A DNA stretch of 41,688 bases from Lentisphaeria bacterium (GCA_017963105.1 JAGCTY010000102.1:1-41688), one strand, 5' to 3'. Counted from the stretch's first letter, positions 1 through 8,728 are shown. Numbers and translations are program-made. Notes: generated from the sequence alone by a model not told the origin.

Positions 1-1624
1 CCGGGTCGATCGCGCCGACCGGGCAGGTCTTCACGCAGAGCTTGCACTTGATGCACTTGGCCGGGTCGATGGCGACGTCGACGAGCGCGGGGCAGGCGAG
101 CGCTTCGCAGACGTGGTCCTGGACGTGCGCGAGATATTCGTTCTTGAAGTAACGCAGCGTGGAGAGCGCGGGGTTCGGGGCGGTCTGGCCGAGGCCGCAG
201 AGCGCGCCCTTCTTGATCTTCGGCGCGATGTCCTCCAGAAACGCGATGTCGTCCATGGAGCCCTTGCCGGAGGTGATGCGCTCCAGGGCTTCGTACATGC
301 GGGTGGTGCCGACGCGGCAGAACGTGCACTTGCCGCAGGATTCGCGGCGGGTGAAGTTCAGGAAGTAGCGCGCGGTCTCCACCATGCAGCGGTTGTTTCC
401 GATCACGATGAGGCCGCCGGAGCCCATGATGGCGCCGAGCTTGCCGAGGGAGTCGTAGTCGATCTTCACGCCGAACTCGGAGGCCGGGATGCAGCCGCCG
501 GAGGGACCGCCGGTCTGGACGGCCTTCACGGTGCCGGGCTCGGCTCCGCCGATGTCGTACACGATCTCGCCGAGCGTGATGCCCATCGGGACCTCGACGA
601 GGCCCGGGGTCTTCACGTCGCCGGCGAGGGCGAAGATCTTGGTGCCCTTGCTCTTTTCCGTGCCGATGGCGGCGTAGGCGTCCGCACCGATCTGGAAGAT
701 GATCGGGATGTTCGCGAACGTCTCGACGTTGTTGATGGCGGTCGGGAGGGTGTTCCAGCCGCTGTCCGTGGGGAACGGCGGGCGGAAACGCGGGGTGCCG
801 CGCTTGCCTTCGAGCGAGTGGATCATGGCGGTCTCTTCGCCGCAGACGAATGCGCCGGCGCCTTCCTTGATCGTGATCTCAAGCGGGGCTTCGCGGCCCG
901 GGAGCTTGTTGAGGCCGGCCTTCTTCATCTCCTCGATGGCGATCGTGAGGTGCTTGATGGCGAGCGGGTATTCCGCGCGGCAGTAGATGAAGAGGCGGGT
1001 CGCGCCGGTGGCGTACGCGCCGATGAGCATGCCTTCGAGAACCTGGTACGGGACGCTTTCCATCATGGAGCGGTCCATGAACGCGCCCGGGTCGCCTTCG
1101 TCGGCGTTGCAGATCTGGACTTTGTCCGGGACCTTCTTCGCCGCGAGGAAGCTCCATTTCATGCCGGTGGGGAAGCCCGCGCCGCCGCGTCCGCGGAGGC
1201 CGGAAGCCTTCACTGCGTCAACGACCTGTTCCGGGGTCATGGAGAAGACCTTTTCGAGGGCGGAGAACCCGCCGTTGGCTTTGTATTCGTCGAGGGAAAC
1301 GGGGTTGATGTGTCCGGCGAGACGGGTTACGAGGAGCTTTTCGAGCTTGGAGCGCTTTTCCGGGAAGACGAACCGGCCTTCTTCGCTCTGGGCAAGGATG
1401 GCGGCGGCGGCTTCGTCGGTGCCTTTCACGCGGCCGTAGAAAATGCTGGAGCCGTCGGTGAGTTCGAGTTCGACGATCGGTTCGGCGTAGCAGTGGCCCA
1501 TGCAGCCTGTTTCGCTGACGGGGATGCTGCCGGCCTGTTTGCGGATGGCTTCGAGTACGGCGCCTGCTCCGGCGGCCAGACCGCAGGAGGCGGTCCCGAC
1601 TTTAATGCGTTTGATGTCTGCCAT
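1..1624 (-). CDS. hydB: NuoF/HydB-like NADH-binding flavoprotein subunit (3' end outside window)
   Basis: NADH-oxidising FMN/iron-sulfur subunit, of the type found in electron-bifurcating [FeFe] hydrogenases (HydB/HndC) and in complex I (NuoF). About 541 codons are visible. In order they show an N-terminal thioredoxin-like 2Fe-2S domain (starting MADIKRIKVGTASCGLAAG), the NuoF core with the glycine-rich NADH site (LRGRGGAGFPTGMKW) and FMN region (NADEGDPGAFMDRS), an SLBB segment, the 4Fe-4S motif ESCGKCTFCRVG, and the start of a C-terminal bacterial ferredoxin domain (KCIKCKLCVKTCPVGAI), cut by the window edge. The extra N- and C-terminal domains favour HydB over plain NuoF. The ATG lies 6 bp after the upstream NuoE stop, so the two genes are co-transcribed. 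A hydA catalytic subunit would be expected beyond the left edge; this is inference. Confidence 0.9.
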   Translation of the reverse strand, partial: MADIKRIKVGTASCGLAAGAGAVLEAIRKQAGSIPVSETGCMGHCYAEPIVELELTDGSSIFYGRVKGTDEAAAAILAQSEEGRFVFPEKRSKLEKLLVTRLAGHINPVSLDEYKANGGFSALEKVFSMTPEQVVDAVKASGLRGRGGAGFPTGMKWSFLAAKKVPDKVQICNADEGDPGAFMDRSMMESVPYQVLEGMLIGAYATGATRLFIYCRAEYPLAIKHLTIAIEEMKKAGLNKLPGREAPLEITIKEGAGAFVCGEETAMIHSLEGKRGTPRFRPPFPTDSGWNTLPTAINNVETFANIPIIFQIGADAYAAIGTEKSKGTKIFALAGDVKTPGLVEVPMGITLGEIVYDIGGAEPGTVKAVQTGGPSGGCIPASEFGVKIDYDSLGKLGAIMGSGGLIVIGNNRCMVETARYFLNFTRRESCGKCTFCRVGTTRMYEALERITSGKGSMDDIAFLEDIAPKIKKGALCGLGQTAPNPALSTLRYFKNEYLAHVQDHVCEALACPALVDVAIDPAKCIKCKLCVKTCPVGAIDP

Positions 1625-1630
1625 GGCGGA

Positions 1631-2086
1631 TCAGCCTTTCGCTTTGTACTCGTTGAGGATCTTGGTCAGGCTCTTGCGGTCGAGCTTGCCGTAGACGCGT
1701 CCGTTGATGGAGAGGACGGGGGCGAGGGAGCAGCAGCCGAGGCACGCGACCGTCTCGATGGAGAAAAGGCCGTCTTCGGTGGTCTCGCCGTCGCCGATGC
1801 CGAGTTCGGCGGAGACCCAGGCGCGGATCTGCGTGGAACCCTTGATATGGCAGGCGGTGCCGTCGCAGACGCTGAGTTTGTACTTGCCGGGTTTGGTGCG
1901 TTTGAACTGGGCGTAGAACGTGAGGACGCCCTCGACTTCCGCGGCCGGGATGCCGAAATGCTCGGCGGCCGCCAGGATGCCGTCGTTCGAGACGTATCCT
2001 TCGCGGGTCTGGATGAGCTGGAGCCCCTTGATCAGGTTGCCCTTGTCGGGCTCCACTTCTCCGAGGTAGGAAAAAGCACTGTTCAT
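1631..2086 (-). CDS. hydC: NuoE/HydC-like 2Fe-2S thioredoxin-like subunit
   Basis: Small electron-transfer subunit (151 aa) that carries a 2Fe-2S cluster and partners the NuoF-like protein encoded 6 bp downstream. Ligands are visible as CDGTAC and CLGCC (the C-x4-C plus C-x3-C pattern of the NuoE family). The N-terminal half is the helical bundle (QTREGYVSNDGILAAAEHFGI). The frame is open upstream to 2164, but the ATG at 2086 is chosen because AGGGG sits just before it and the protein then begins where family members begin. A promoter (about 2155-2182) lies just upstream. In a fermenting anaerobe the pair most likely belongs to a bifurcating hydrogenase; complex I or a formate dehydrogenase module are alternatives. 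Confidence 0.9.
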   Translation of the reverse strand: MNSAFSYLGEVEPDKGNLIKGLQLIQTREGYVSNDGILAAAEHFGIPAAEVEGVLTFYAQFKRTKPGKYKLSVCDGTACHIKGSTQIRAWVSAELGIGDGETTEDGLFSIETVACLGCCSLAPVLSINGRVYGKLDRKSLTKILNEYKAKG

Positions 2087-2154
2087 GATTTCCCCTGTGG
2101 GTGTGTTGATGGGTGGGTAGAATGTGCAGGTTGTTTGCTTTATGCGCAAACTAT

Positions 2155-2182
2155 AATATAGCACGTTTTTCTAAATAAACAA
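2155..2182 (-). promoter_or_regulatory. Promoter of the NuoE/NuoF operon
   Basis: On the minus strand TTGTTT (2177-2182) and TGC-TATATT (-10 at 2155-2160) are 16 bp apart, about 70 bp before the NuoE start. The -10 matches the one repeated at many other genes in this window. Confidence 0.6.
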
Positions 2183-2229
2183 GCCGGAAAGACGATGCGA
2201 TGGTCTTTATCTTCCGAAAAACCGGGGTT

Positions 2230-3033
2230 TTATTCCGCGGGCCCGCCGGAGGGATCCTCCTGTCCGGCGGCACTCGGGTCCCGCCAGAAGGGATCGTACG
2301 GGGAATCGTCGGGGGAGAGGTAGCCGATGCGGTCCTCGAAGCCGGACGAATCCGCCGGACGCGGCGTAAAATCCGTCCGGGCGACGGCATGGCCGTCAGC
2401 GAAGGAAACGACGCACGCTTTGGAATGCCGGAAGTCGGCATAGCCGCCTTTCCCCGAGGACGGATTGTACAAAAAGGCGGTCGGCGCGGGACGGCCGTCG
2501 GTCCCTGCGAGAAAACACGCGGAATCGGCGAGGAGGATCAGGCGCGACGGTGTCTTGACGGCCTGGATGCGGCAGGGCCGGTAGTTCGGCGGCTGCGCGG
2601 ACGGCCCGCTGAAGGAAAGCTGGTAGTTCATGCCGTATCCGGCATAACGGGCAGTCCAGGCGAGGTTGGTGTAGAGGGCGCTCTTCGCGGCGGGACACTC
2701 GAAAACACGGCCTTTGGCTGCGCTGGAATCCGGCACGATGCGGGAGAGGATGCCCGGCCCGCGGTGGTCCGCGGAGGATTCCCAGCTGGCGAACGAGGCG
2801 TCCCAGGCGGGGCAGAAATACCCGCCGCTCGCGTCGACGTACAGGAGATGCATCAGCGTGACTTCACGGATGTTGCCGAGACAGAGCGCCAGCCGGGCGC
2901 GGTCCCGCGACGACGACAGCGCGGGCAGAAGCAGTCCGGCCAGGATCGCGATGATCGCGATCACGACCAGAAGCTCCACCAAAGTGAACCGGTGCACGGC
3001 GGCGCCGGAAATCAGACGGGCTTGCTGTTTCAT
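2230..3033 (-). CDS. Prepilin-type N-terminal domain protein with H-X9-DG motif (pseudopilin-like)
   Basis: Secreted or pilus-associated protein of 267 aa. Residues 16-39 form the class III prepilin signature ([20 protein letters not shown]) that inserts in the inner membrane and is cut by a prepilin peptidase before Phe16. The residue before the cut is Arg, not the usual Gly. Near the C-terminus His203, nine residues, then Asp213-Gly214 form the H-X9-DG motif known from many Planctomycete and Lentisphaerota pseudopilins. The middle has several Cys (74, 113, 154, 173) that may form disulfides. These proteins are abundant in Lentisphaerota and their individual jobs are unknown. No partner genes are adjacent; a secretin-containing locus lies 20 kb to the right. 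Confidence 0.85.
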   Translation of the reverse strand: MKQQARLISGAAVHRFTLVELLVVIAIIAILAGLLLPALSSSRDRARLALCLGNIREVTLMHLLYVDASGGYFCPAWDASFASWESSADHRGPGILSRIVPDSSAAKGRVFECPAAKSALYTNLAWTARYAGYGMNYQLSFSGPSAQPPNYRPCRIQAVKTPSRLILLADSACFLAGTDGRPAPTAFLYNPSSGKGGYADFRHSKACVVSFADGHAVARTDFTPRPADSSGFEDRIGYLSPDDSPYDPFWRDPSAAGQEDPSGGPAE

Positions 3034-3282
3034 TTTTCTCTTTGCGTGACGGGCACAAATGCCGGAGGGATCCGGCGCGAAAAAAACGGAAAGGCGGGGA
3101 TCCGGCTTGCTGAAGCCCAGTTCAGCTCACGGTTGCTCGACAGTTCGTGATTCGCACACGATTCACCCGGTCCTTCCCGCGGACGGCGGAAAATACCATA
3201 CACCCGGATGGTGGAAAATGCAAACGGAAAGCACGTTTTCATGAGGCGGTCGATGTGGCTTTTTGAACACGCTCGCCTACAC

Positions 3283-3359
3283 GGGCGCTCGGGAGCGGGC
3301 GCGCCTGCGCGTTGCACGCAAGTTTCAGTTAAAACCAGTTCCTTTTAACTGAAACTTGG
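3283..3359. repeat. Long hairpin repeat, copy 1
   Basis: A GC-rich 36-bp lead (GGGCGCTCGGGAGCGGGCGC onward) is followed by a perfect inverted repeat: arm CAAGTTTCAGTTAAAA (3319-3334), loop CCAGTTCC (3335-3342), opposite arm (3343-3358). No T-run follows, so it is not a classical terminator. Confidence 0.85.
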
Positions 3360-3527
3360 GGGGCTGATAGAATACTCTTTAATGGCGTTTCTGTGCGAAG
3401 GACAACCGATCGACAGGGGGCGGCCGCCGGGACGGTCTGCAAATTCCCCCTCAGCGTCTCATGGGGAAGGTTGACGTGGCAGTTTTTGTAGATCATCGAA
3501 TCCGTTTGAGCTCGCGCACATGCGCTT

Positions 3528-3604
3528 GGGCGCTCGGGAGCGGGCGCACCTGCGCGTTGCATGCAAGTTTCAGTTAAAACCAGTTCCTTTTAACTGAAAC
3601 TTGG
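3528..3604. repeat. Long hairpin repeat, copy 2
   Basis: Nearly identical to copy 1 (two differences, both in the GC-rich lead). Arms at 3564-3579 and 3588-3603 with the same CCAGTTCC loop. It lies downstream of feoB. Confidence 0.85.
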
Positions 3605-3691
3605 CAGGTTTTCGGCGTTCAACCCGTTTCCTGGCGTTTTCTTAAAAATGCCAGTGATGAACCGTGATTGATCGGGAGGCGAAAACGGGCC

Positions 3692-5860
3692 TCAGAGCAG
3701 GTAATTCGTGCCGATCTTCAGCAGCAGGCCGAGCTGGTACACGACGAGCGTGGTCACGTAGGCCAGCACGAAGAGCCCTGCGGCCTCGAAGAACATCCAC
3801 TTCCACGAGTTCAGCTCCCTGCGGATGATCGCGAGCGTGGCCAGGCACGGAATGGAGAGCAGGCAGAAGAGCATCATGCAGAACCCCTGGAGCGGAGTGT
3901 AGGCACGGCGGAGCTGCTGACGGAGCGGTTCCTGCTGGTCCTCGGGCGCATCCTCGGCGACTTCGCCTTCGGCGTACAGGATGCCGAGCTGGGAGACGAA
4001 GACCTCCTTGGCCGCCAGTGCGCCGATTGCGGCGGTCGTGACGCGCCAGTCGAAGCCGATGGGGCGGAACGCGGGTTCGAGGAACTTGCCGACGCGCCCT
4101 GAAATGGTGTATTCGGCGATTTCGGCTCGTTTCTGGTTTTCGATGTGCTTGAAGGCGGCGGACTGTTCCTCCGCGCTGAGGGAGGTATCGGAGGCGACGG
4201 CCATGATTTGCGCGCCGTAGTCGGCGTCGAACGTCTTCTTCTCCGGGAAATTGTTCGCGATGAAGAGGAGCACGGAGACGCCGAGGATGATCGTGCCCGC
4301 TTTTTTCAGGTACATCACGCCGCGGTCCCACATGTGCAGCAGGATGCTTTTCGCGGTCGGGACGCGGTAGGGCGGGAGCTCCATCAGGTAGACCTCGCCG
4401 TCCCCTTTGAACAGCGTGGATTTGAGGAGGCGGGCGGCGAGCATCGCGAAAGCGACGCCGATGGCGTAGATCAGGAACATGATGAACGCCTGGTATTTGA
4501 CCGCGAAGAACGCCGGGACCAGCAGCACGTAGATCGGCAACCGTGCGCCGCAGCTCATCAGCGGCAGCACCAGGATGGTAGTCCGGCGGTCGCGTTCGGA
4601 CTCGATGCTGCGCGTGGCCATGATCGCGGGGACGTTGCAGCCGAACCCGAGCACGAGCGGCACGAAACTCTTTCCCTGCAGATCGAACTTGCGCATGATG
4701 CCGTCCATCACGAACGCCGCGCGCGCCATGTAGCCGGTGTCCTCCAGGAACGCGATGGCGAGGAAGAGGAACAGGATGTTCGGGAGGAAGACCACCACGC
4801 CACCCACGCCGTGGATCACGCCGTCGATCAGCAGGCTGCGCAGGACGGGCTGGACGTCCGGCGACCAGAAGCGTTCGATCATGCCCTGGATCCATCCGAA
4901 CAGCCATTCGATGCCGGCGGTCATCGGCGCGGCGCAGGTGAACGTGAACCAGAACATGAGGTACATGACGACGAAGAACAGCGGCAGCCCGATCCACTGG
5001 TTGGTGACTACGGCGTCGATCTTGTCGGAGATTTCGCGACGGCGTTCCTGCGTGAACGAGATGGCGTCGCGGCATGCGCCTGAGATCATGGCGTAGCGGC
5101 AGTCGGCCATAAAGGTTTCGGCGGTGATGGCGTGCCGGGCGTAGAGGTGCGTGATCTGGGCGTCGATGATGGCGTCGAGCCCCTGGAATTCCGGGAGCCG
5201 CATCACGCAGGTGTCCTTCTCCAGCAGCTTGATGGCGAAGAAGCGCGCGGGGATGTGGCGGACGCGGTCGGTCATGGCGGGCTCGATCCACTCCACGATC
5301 TCGTGGATGGCGTCGTCGACGTCCGCGCCGTAGGTGAGCTTCGGGACATCGTGGTCCTCCAGGTGAAGCAGGCTTTCCGCGAGGGCGTTTTTGAGCATGT
5401 CGATGCCGTCGCCGCGGGACCCGACCGTCTGGACGATGCTGCATCCGAAATACGACTGGAGCTTCTGGATGTTGAACTTGAGTCCCTTCTTTTTCGCCTC
5501 GTCGCTCATGTTGAAGACGATCAGCATCGGGATGTGGAGTTCGGCGAGCTGCGTGGAGAGGTACAGGCTGCGCTGCGGGATCGACGAGTCGATCACGTTC
5601 ATGATGAGGTCGATCCCGGGCTTCGTGAGCTCCTCGAACGCGACGCCCTCCTCGGGCGAGCTGGAGGACAGGCTGTACACGCCGGGGATGTCGATGAGCT
5701 CGATCTCATCCTCGCCGAGCATGAATTCCCCGGTCTTGCTTTCGACCGTTACGCCGGGATAGTTGCCGACATGCTGCCGCGCGCCGGTAAGGCAGTTGAA
5801 AATCGTGGTTTTGCCGCAGTTCGGATTTCCGGCCAGGACGATCCGGTATTTGCGGCTCAT
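3692..5860 (-). CDS. feoB: Ferrous iron transport protein B
   Basis: Inner-membrane Fe(II) transporter with a cytoplasmic GTPase domain, 722 aa, a normal length. The G domain shows G1 GNPNCGKT (residues 11-18), switch region GNYPGVT, G3 DIPG (57-60) and G4 NMSD (117-120). The C-terminal half carries the Gate-type membrane segments, including GFGCNVPAIMATRSI with the conserved Cys and the second Gate region near VVTTLVVYQ. Its ATG overlaps the feoA stop (ATGA), so translation is coupled. Gene order feoA-feoB is standard; no feoC is visible. Ferrous iron uptake fits an anaerobic lifestyle. Confidence 0.97.
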   Translation of the reverse strand: MSRKYRIVLAGNPNCGKTTIFNCLTGARQHVGNYPGVTVESKTGEFMLGEDEIELIDIPGVYSLSSSSPEEGVAFEELTKPGIDLIMNVIDSSIPQRSLYLSTQLAELHIPMLIVFNMSDEAKKKGLKFNIQKLQSYFGCSIVQTVGSRGDGIDMLKNALAESLLHLEDHDVPKLTYGADVDDAIHEIVEWIEPAMTDRVRHIPARFFAIKLLEKDTCVMRLPEFQGLDAIIDAQITHLYARHAITAETFMADCRYAMISGACRDAISFTQERRREISDKIDAVVTNQWIGLPLFFVVMYLMFWFTFTCAAPMTAGIEWLFGWIQGMIERFWSPDVQPVLRSLLIDGVIHGVGGVVVFLPNILFLFLAIAFLEDTGYMARAAFVMDGIMRKFDLQGKSFVPLVLGFGCNVPAIMATRSIESERDRRTTILVLPLMSCGARLPIYVLLVPAFFAVKYQAFIMFLIYAIGVAFAMLAARLLKSTLFKGDGEVYLMELPPYRVPTAKSILLHMWDRGVMYLKKAGTIILGVSVLLFIANNFPEKKTFDADYGAQIMAVASDTSLSAEEQSAAFKHIENQKRAEIAEYTISGRVGKFLEPAFRPIGFDWRVTTAAIGALAAKEVFVSQLGILYAEGEVAEDAPEDQQEPLRQQLRRAYTPLQGFCMMLFCLLSIPCLATLAIIRRELNSWKWMFFEAAGLFVLAYVTTLVVYQLGLLLKIGTNYLL

Positions 5861-6159
5861 GGCTGGTCCTGCCTGCGGATGATGATGTTCGCGGCATCAT
5901 CGCGGTGAATGGACAGGCTGCTCTCCATGACTTTGATGCGGAGAAGACCGCCGAACGGCGCGTGTGCCTCCATTTCAAGGCGGGTGCCGGGCACGATCCC
6001 GACGTCCGCAAATTTTTTTCTCCCGCGCAGGGACGGTTTCATGCTGACCACGATGCCGACCTTGCCGACGGGAAGGTCCGCCAGGGTGCTTTCCCCCGGG
6101 TTCAGGACGGGACCGGACGATGCCCCGGCCTTCCTGGACGGGGAATTATCATCATTCAT
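5857..6159 (-). CDS. feoA: Ferrous iron transport protein A (SH3-like)
   Basis: Small cytoplasmic protein (100 aa) thought to help FeoB. The SH3-like FeoA fold is recognisable in LADLPVGKVGIVVSM, FADVGIVPGTRLEM and DDAANIIIRR. The first about 25 residues (NDDNSPSRKAGASSG) are an extra unstructured extension. ATG at 6159 is chosen; a GTG at 6207 is in frame but would add a basic stretch unlike the family. It overlaps feoB by 4 bp. Confidence 0.92.
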   Translation of the reverse strand: MNDDNSPSRKAGASSGPVLNPGESTLADLPVGKVGIVVSMKPSLRGRKKFADVGIVPGTRLEMEAHAPFGGLLRIKVMESSLSIHRDDAANIIIRRQDQP

Positions 6160-6237
6160 GATGAAGGGAATCCTTTTCTGCCGGCTCCGCGCAGGGATGC
6201 GGGACACGGCTGTGCAGTGTGTTTTGTTTCAGTATAT

Positions 6238-6266
6238 AATATACCATGCGGGCACGGGGTTTTCAA
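6238..6266 (-). promoter_or_regulatory. feoAB promoter
   Basis: Minus-strand TTGAAA (6261-6266), 17 bp, TATATT (6238-6243), about 80 bp before feoA. No obvious Fur box was recognised. Confidence 0.65.
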
Positions 6267-6318
6267 GAAAAAGAGGCATGAAAGGGCGAAATGTCGGCGA
6301 AAAGAATGGCAAAATGTT

Positions 6319-6346
6319 TTGTATTTCCCGGGAACGGTGGTATATT
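6319..6346 (+). promoter_or_regulatory. azlCD promoter
   Basis: TTGTAT (6319-6324), 16 bp, TATATT (6341-6346), 32 bp before the azlC ATG. It lies in the divergent region shared with feoA. Confidence 0.6.
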
Positions 6347-6377
6347 AGTACCTTCATTTTTCGGAGAATTCTCAGGC

Positions 6378-7103
6378 ATGAACCAAAAACCGGTCTTGAA
6401 ACAGGCGTTTATCAGTTCGCTGCCGGTCCTGATGGGATATACCGCCATGGGGTTTGCGGCGGGCGTCCTGCTGGCCGCGAAAAGCGGGATCCGCCTGCCC
6501 GCGTTCTGGGCGTTCCTGACCAGCGCCACCAGCATTTCCGGCGCGCTGCAGTTCATGCTCGTGGACTGGATCCGGAAGTCGCAGCCGATGCTGGACGTGG
6601 CGCTTCTGACCGTCTGCCTGAACATTCGTTACTCCATGTACGGGCTTTCCCTCATCGAACGTTTCCGGGGGATCCCGCTCGCGAAAAAGCTCTACCTGAT
6701 CTGGAGCCTCACAGACGAGACCTACGCGCTCGAAGTCGAAAACAAGGTCCCGCCCGGAGGCGATTCCATCCTGTACTGCATCACGCTCGCCGCGCTGAAC
6801 CATTTCTACTGGATTTTCGGCGTCACCGCCGGTGCGCTCGCCGGAACCGCCCTGCCGTTCCCGAACAAGGGCATCGACTTCGCCATGACCGCGCTTTTCC
6901 TGGTGATCCTGACCGACCAGTGCCGGGAACGCAAAAACCGGGTGTACGCGGCGGTCGGCCTGCTGGCGTCCATCGCCTGCGCGTTGTTTTTCGGCGCGGG
7001 GAAAATGCTGATCCCGTCCATGATCCTCATGCTGTCCGCCCTGGTCGTGTTCCGGAAACCGCTTGAGAAACTCGAATCGTGGAAACCCGGAACGAAATCA
7101 TGA
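6378..7103 (+). CDS. azlC: AzlC family branched-chain amino acid exporter, large subunit
   Basis: Inner-membrane permease of 241 aa that, with AzlD, exports branched-chain amino acids or analogues. Family features are visible in VLMGYTAMGFAAGVLL near the N-terminus, TSATSISGALQFM, and the motif LNIRYSMYGLSL, followed by SLTDETYAL. Several hydrophobic helices run through the protein. The ATG at 6378 is preferred over 6291 because the earlier stretch overlaps the promoter and does not resemble the family. The stop overlaps the azlD start by 4 bp (ATGA), so the pair is translationally coupled. Confidence 0.93.
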   Translation: MNQKPVLKQAFISSLPVLMGYTAMGFAAGVLLAAKSGIRLPAFWAFLTSATSISGALQFMLVDWIRKSQPMLDVALLTVCLNIRYSMYGLSLIERFRGIPLAKKLYLIWSLTDETYALEVENKVPPGGDSILYCITLAALNHFYWIFGVTAGALAGTALPFPNKGIDFAMTALFLVILTDQCRERKNRVYAAVGLLASIACALFFGAGKMLIPSMILMLSALVVFRKPLEKLESWKPGTKS

Positions 7104-7450
7104 ACGGGACCTCGACCGAATATCTGCTGATCCTGACCGCCGTCACCGCGGGCGTCACCTTCCTGCTCCGCGCGCTGCCGTTCCTGTTCTTCGGCTCGGG
7201 CAAACGCCCGCCCGCGCTGGTCCTGAGCATCGGAAACGTCCTGTCCCCGGCGGCGATCGCCATGCTGGTGGTGTACTGTTTCGCCTGTTACGCCCAGGAC
7301 CGCGCGCCCGCCGAACACATGTTCGGGCTGGCGGAGATTGCCGCGGCTGTCGTGGTGGTCGCGCTTCAGCTGTGGAAACGCAATCCGCTGGTGTCCATCC
7401 TGGCGGGGACCGCGGTATACATGACACTGGTGCAGACCGTCGTGCCCTGA
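7100..7450 (+). CDS. azlD: AzlD family branched-chain amino acid exporter, small subunit
   Basis: Partner of AzlC, 116 aa with about four hydrophobic helices. Family motifs: TAVTAGVTFLLRALPFLFF near the start, LSPAAIAMLVVYCF in the middle, and WKRNPLVSILAGTAVYM at the end. The ATG at 7100 overlaps the azlC stop; a GTG at 7079 is in frame but less likely. Confidence 0.92.
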   Translation: MNGTSTEYLLILTAVTAGVTFLLRALPFLFFGSGKRPPALVLSIGNVLSPAAIAMLVVYCFACYAQDRAPAEHMFGLAEIAAAVVVVALQLWKRNPLVSILAGTAVYMTLVQTVVP

Positions 7451-7489
7451 CGCCGGCGGAAAAGGCAGAATGAGGAACGGAATCCGGGC

Positions 7490-7885
7490 TCAGAAGTTCT
7501 TGAACGCTTCGAGCAGCTTGTCCTTCAGCGGGTTGTCTTCATAATCGACCATGATGAAGGAACCGTGGGAGACTGCGGAAAACTTGAATCCGTAGATGTA
7601 GATGAACTTGTTCTTGTCCACGTATTCGATTTTCGCGCGGGCCTTTTTGTACTTCGTATTGAACTTGTAGAAAGCGACCTGGCGATTTGCGACCTTCAGC
7701 GCGAATCCTTCGTCCGCATGGATCGGCTCGACCGCCATCGCACCGTCATATGTCCCGCCGGTCTGCTGCATCATGTAGCGGCAGAGCTCCACCGCGGTAC
7801 GGTTGTTGTTTTCAACGGTGCTCTTGCAGCCGACGAACAGGATGACGAGGGAGGCGGCGAAAAGAATGCAAAGCGATCTGAACAT
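7490..7885 (-). CDS. Small predicted lipoprotein, unknown function
   Basis: 131 aa. The N-terminus is a type II signal peptide: MFRSLCILFAASLVILFVGC with a lipobox LFVGC, so the mature protein would start at Cys20 and be lipid-anchored. The mature part mixes beta-prone stretches (QVAFYKFNTKYKKARAKIEYV, KFIYIYGFKFSAV) with a C-terminal helix. I do not recognise the family. The frame is open upstream to 7951, but only the ATG at 7885 gives a proper signal peptide. It is convergent with azlD and has its own promoter. Confidence 0.75.
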   Translation of the reverse strand: MFRSLCILFAASLVILFVGCKSTVENNNRTAVELCRYMMQQTGGTYDGAMAVEPIHADEGFALKVANRQVAFYKFNTKYKKARAKIEYVDKNKFIYIYGFKFSAVSHGSFIMVDYEDNPLKDKLLEAFKNF

Positions 7886-7923
7886 GACAGGCCCTTCCGG
7901 TTGAAAAAATAGCACGGTATGAT

Positions 7924-7951
7924 AATGTAAAATCATTTTCCGCAAAGTCAA
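7924..7951 (-). promoter_or_regulatory. Promoter of the small lipoprotein gene
   Basis: Minus-strand TTGACT (7946-7951), 16 bp, TACATT (7924-7929), about 40 bp before the ATG. Confidence 0.5.
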
Positions 7952-8036
7952 GTCTGCAAGAAGAAAAAAGCCGAAATCATTCCCGGGGCGGTTCCGGGAT
8001 TCGCCCGGACTCGGTCCCTGTCCCCGAACCGGCCCG

Positions 8037-8603
8037 TTACTTGAGCGGGCGCAGAAGGGCGATCACCTGTCCCAGCACCTTGGAATCCGGTTCCGAATCC
8101 ATATTCACCTGACGGCAGGACGGTGTGCTTCCGTTCTGTTCCAGCACGATCATGCCGGGATGAAGCCGGACCGGCCTGGTCCAGACGATCAGAATGTCGC
8201 CCGGATCGACCTTGAATCCGGCGGGAAACGTATTCAGGAATCCGTACTGGACGGCGAAAAGGTCTTTGGCGCGAACATTGTCCGGCAGCAGACTGGAGTC
8301 CACGTGATAATACGAGGCCGGAGCACCGGAATGGTCCGTATTTTTCAAGTAAAACGGGACACAGACCGGGCTTTTTTTCGGCAGGCCCGTTCCCATTCCG
8401 ACGGGCCGGATGCTGCGGCGTCGCCCTTTCTGCCGCATGATGACGCGTTTGCGTTCCAGTGCGGCGACGTGCGCCGCAGCCGTAGACGGTTTAATGGAAA
8501 AGTATTCGGCAATGTCGTAAAGAGTGGGCGAGATCGCGTTTTTACCGATGAAATCGCGAATAAATCCCGCAATCTCAAACTGCCGTTTCGTTATTTTCTT
8601 CAT
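8037..8603 (-). CDS. LexA-like repressor with apparently degenerate protease domain
   Basis: 188 aa. Residues 5-68 match the LexA winged helix (TKRQFEIAGFIRDFI, SPTLYDIAEYFSI, STAAAHVAALERKRVI). The C-terminal part follows the S24/LexA beta fold (YYHVDSSLLP, FKVDPGDILIV, HPGMIVLEQNG, VLGQVIALLRPL). The region that should carry the catalytic Ser (GDSM in LexA) reads YGFLNTFPAG, the region of the catalytic Lys (TVKR) reads SCRQ, and the Ala-Gly cleavage bond appears as Ser-Gly (SGAP at 92-95). It is therefore likely a LexA-derived regulator that cannot cleave itself. Inverted repeats at 8722-8764 overlap its -35 and could be its own operator. Divergent from apgM. Confidence 0.8.
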   Translation of the reverse strand: MKKITKRQFEIAGFIRDFIGKNAISPTLYDIAEYFSIKPSTAAAHVAALERKRVIMRQKGRRRSIRPVGMGTGLPKKSPVCVPFYLKNTDHSGAPASYYHVDSSLLPDNVRAKDLFAVQYGFLNTFPAGFKVDPGDILIVWTRPVRLHPGMIVLEQNGSTPSCRQVNMDSEPDSKVLGQVIALLRPLK

Positions 8604-8699
8604 TCGTCCTGGTCCTGGTCGGGATTCGCGCGGCGCCGGTTGGAAAAGGAAATCGGCACCATGGCTTTTGAATAAATGGAATCATGTTTTCGACAAAAT

Positions 8700-8728
8700 A
8701 CAATACAACATGGTAATGCGTCTTTCAA
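8700..8728 (-). promoter_or_regulatory. Promoter of the LexA-like gene
   Basis: Minus-strand TTGAAA (8723-8728), 17 bp, TATTGT (8700-8705), about 97 bp before the start codon. The -35 lies within the first inverted-repeat half-site. Confidence 0.45.

Larger units (their letters stand above)
3034..3691. other. Intergenic region with two copies of a long hairpin repeat
   Basis: About 660 bp without a convincing gene. It holds two 77-bp direct repeats (3283-3359 and 3528-3604) that differ at only two positions, 245 bp apart, each ending in a 16-bp perfect inverted repeat. Short reading frames starting inside each repeat share the first 12 residues only because they lie in the repeated DNA; they are not called as genes. 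Confidence 0.7.

Noticed and set aside
113-2161. A 682-codon open frame on the plus strand
   Set aside because: It lies antisense to the NuoF/NuoE genes, whose motifs are unmistakable; its translation is low-complexity and without family signs.
3030-3562. Two small minus-strand frames sharing the same 12-residue start
   Set aside because: The shared start comes from the 77-bp repeat; the rest differs and shows no protein features.
3560-3610. Hairpin downstream of feoB as a terminator
   Set aside because: The stem is strong but there is no run of T after it on the feoB strand, and near-identical copies occur in other contexts, so it is treated as a repeat.
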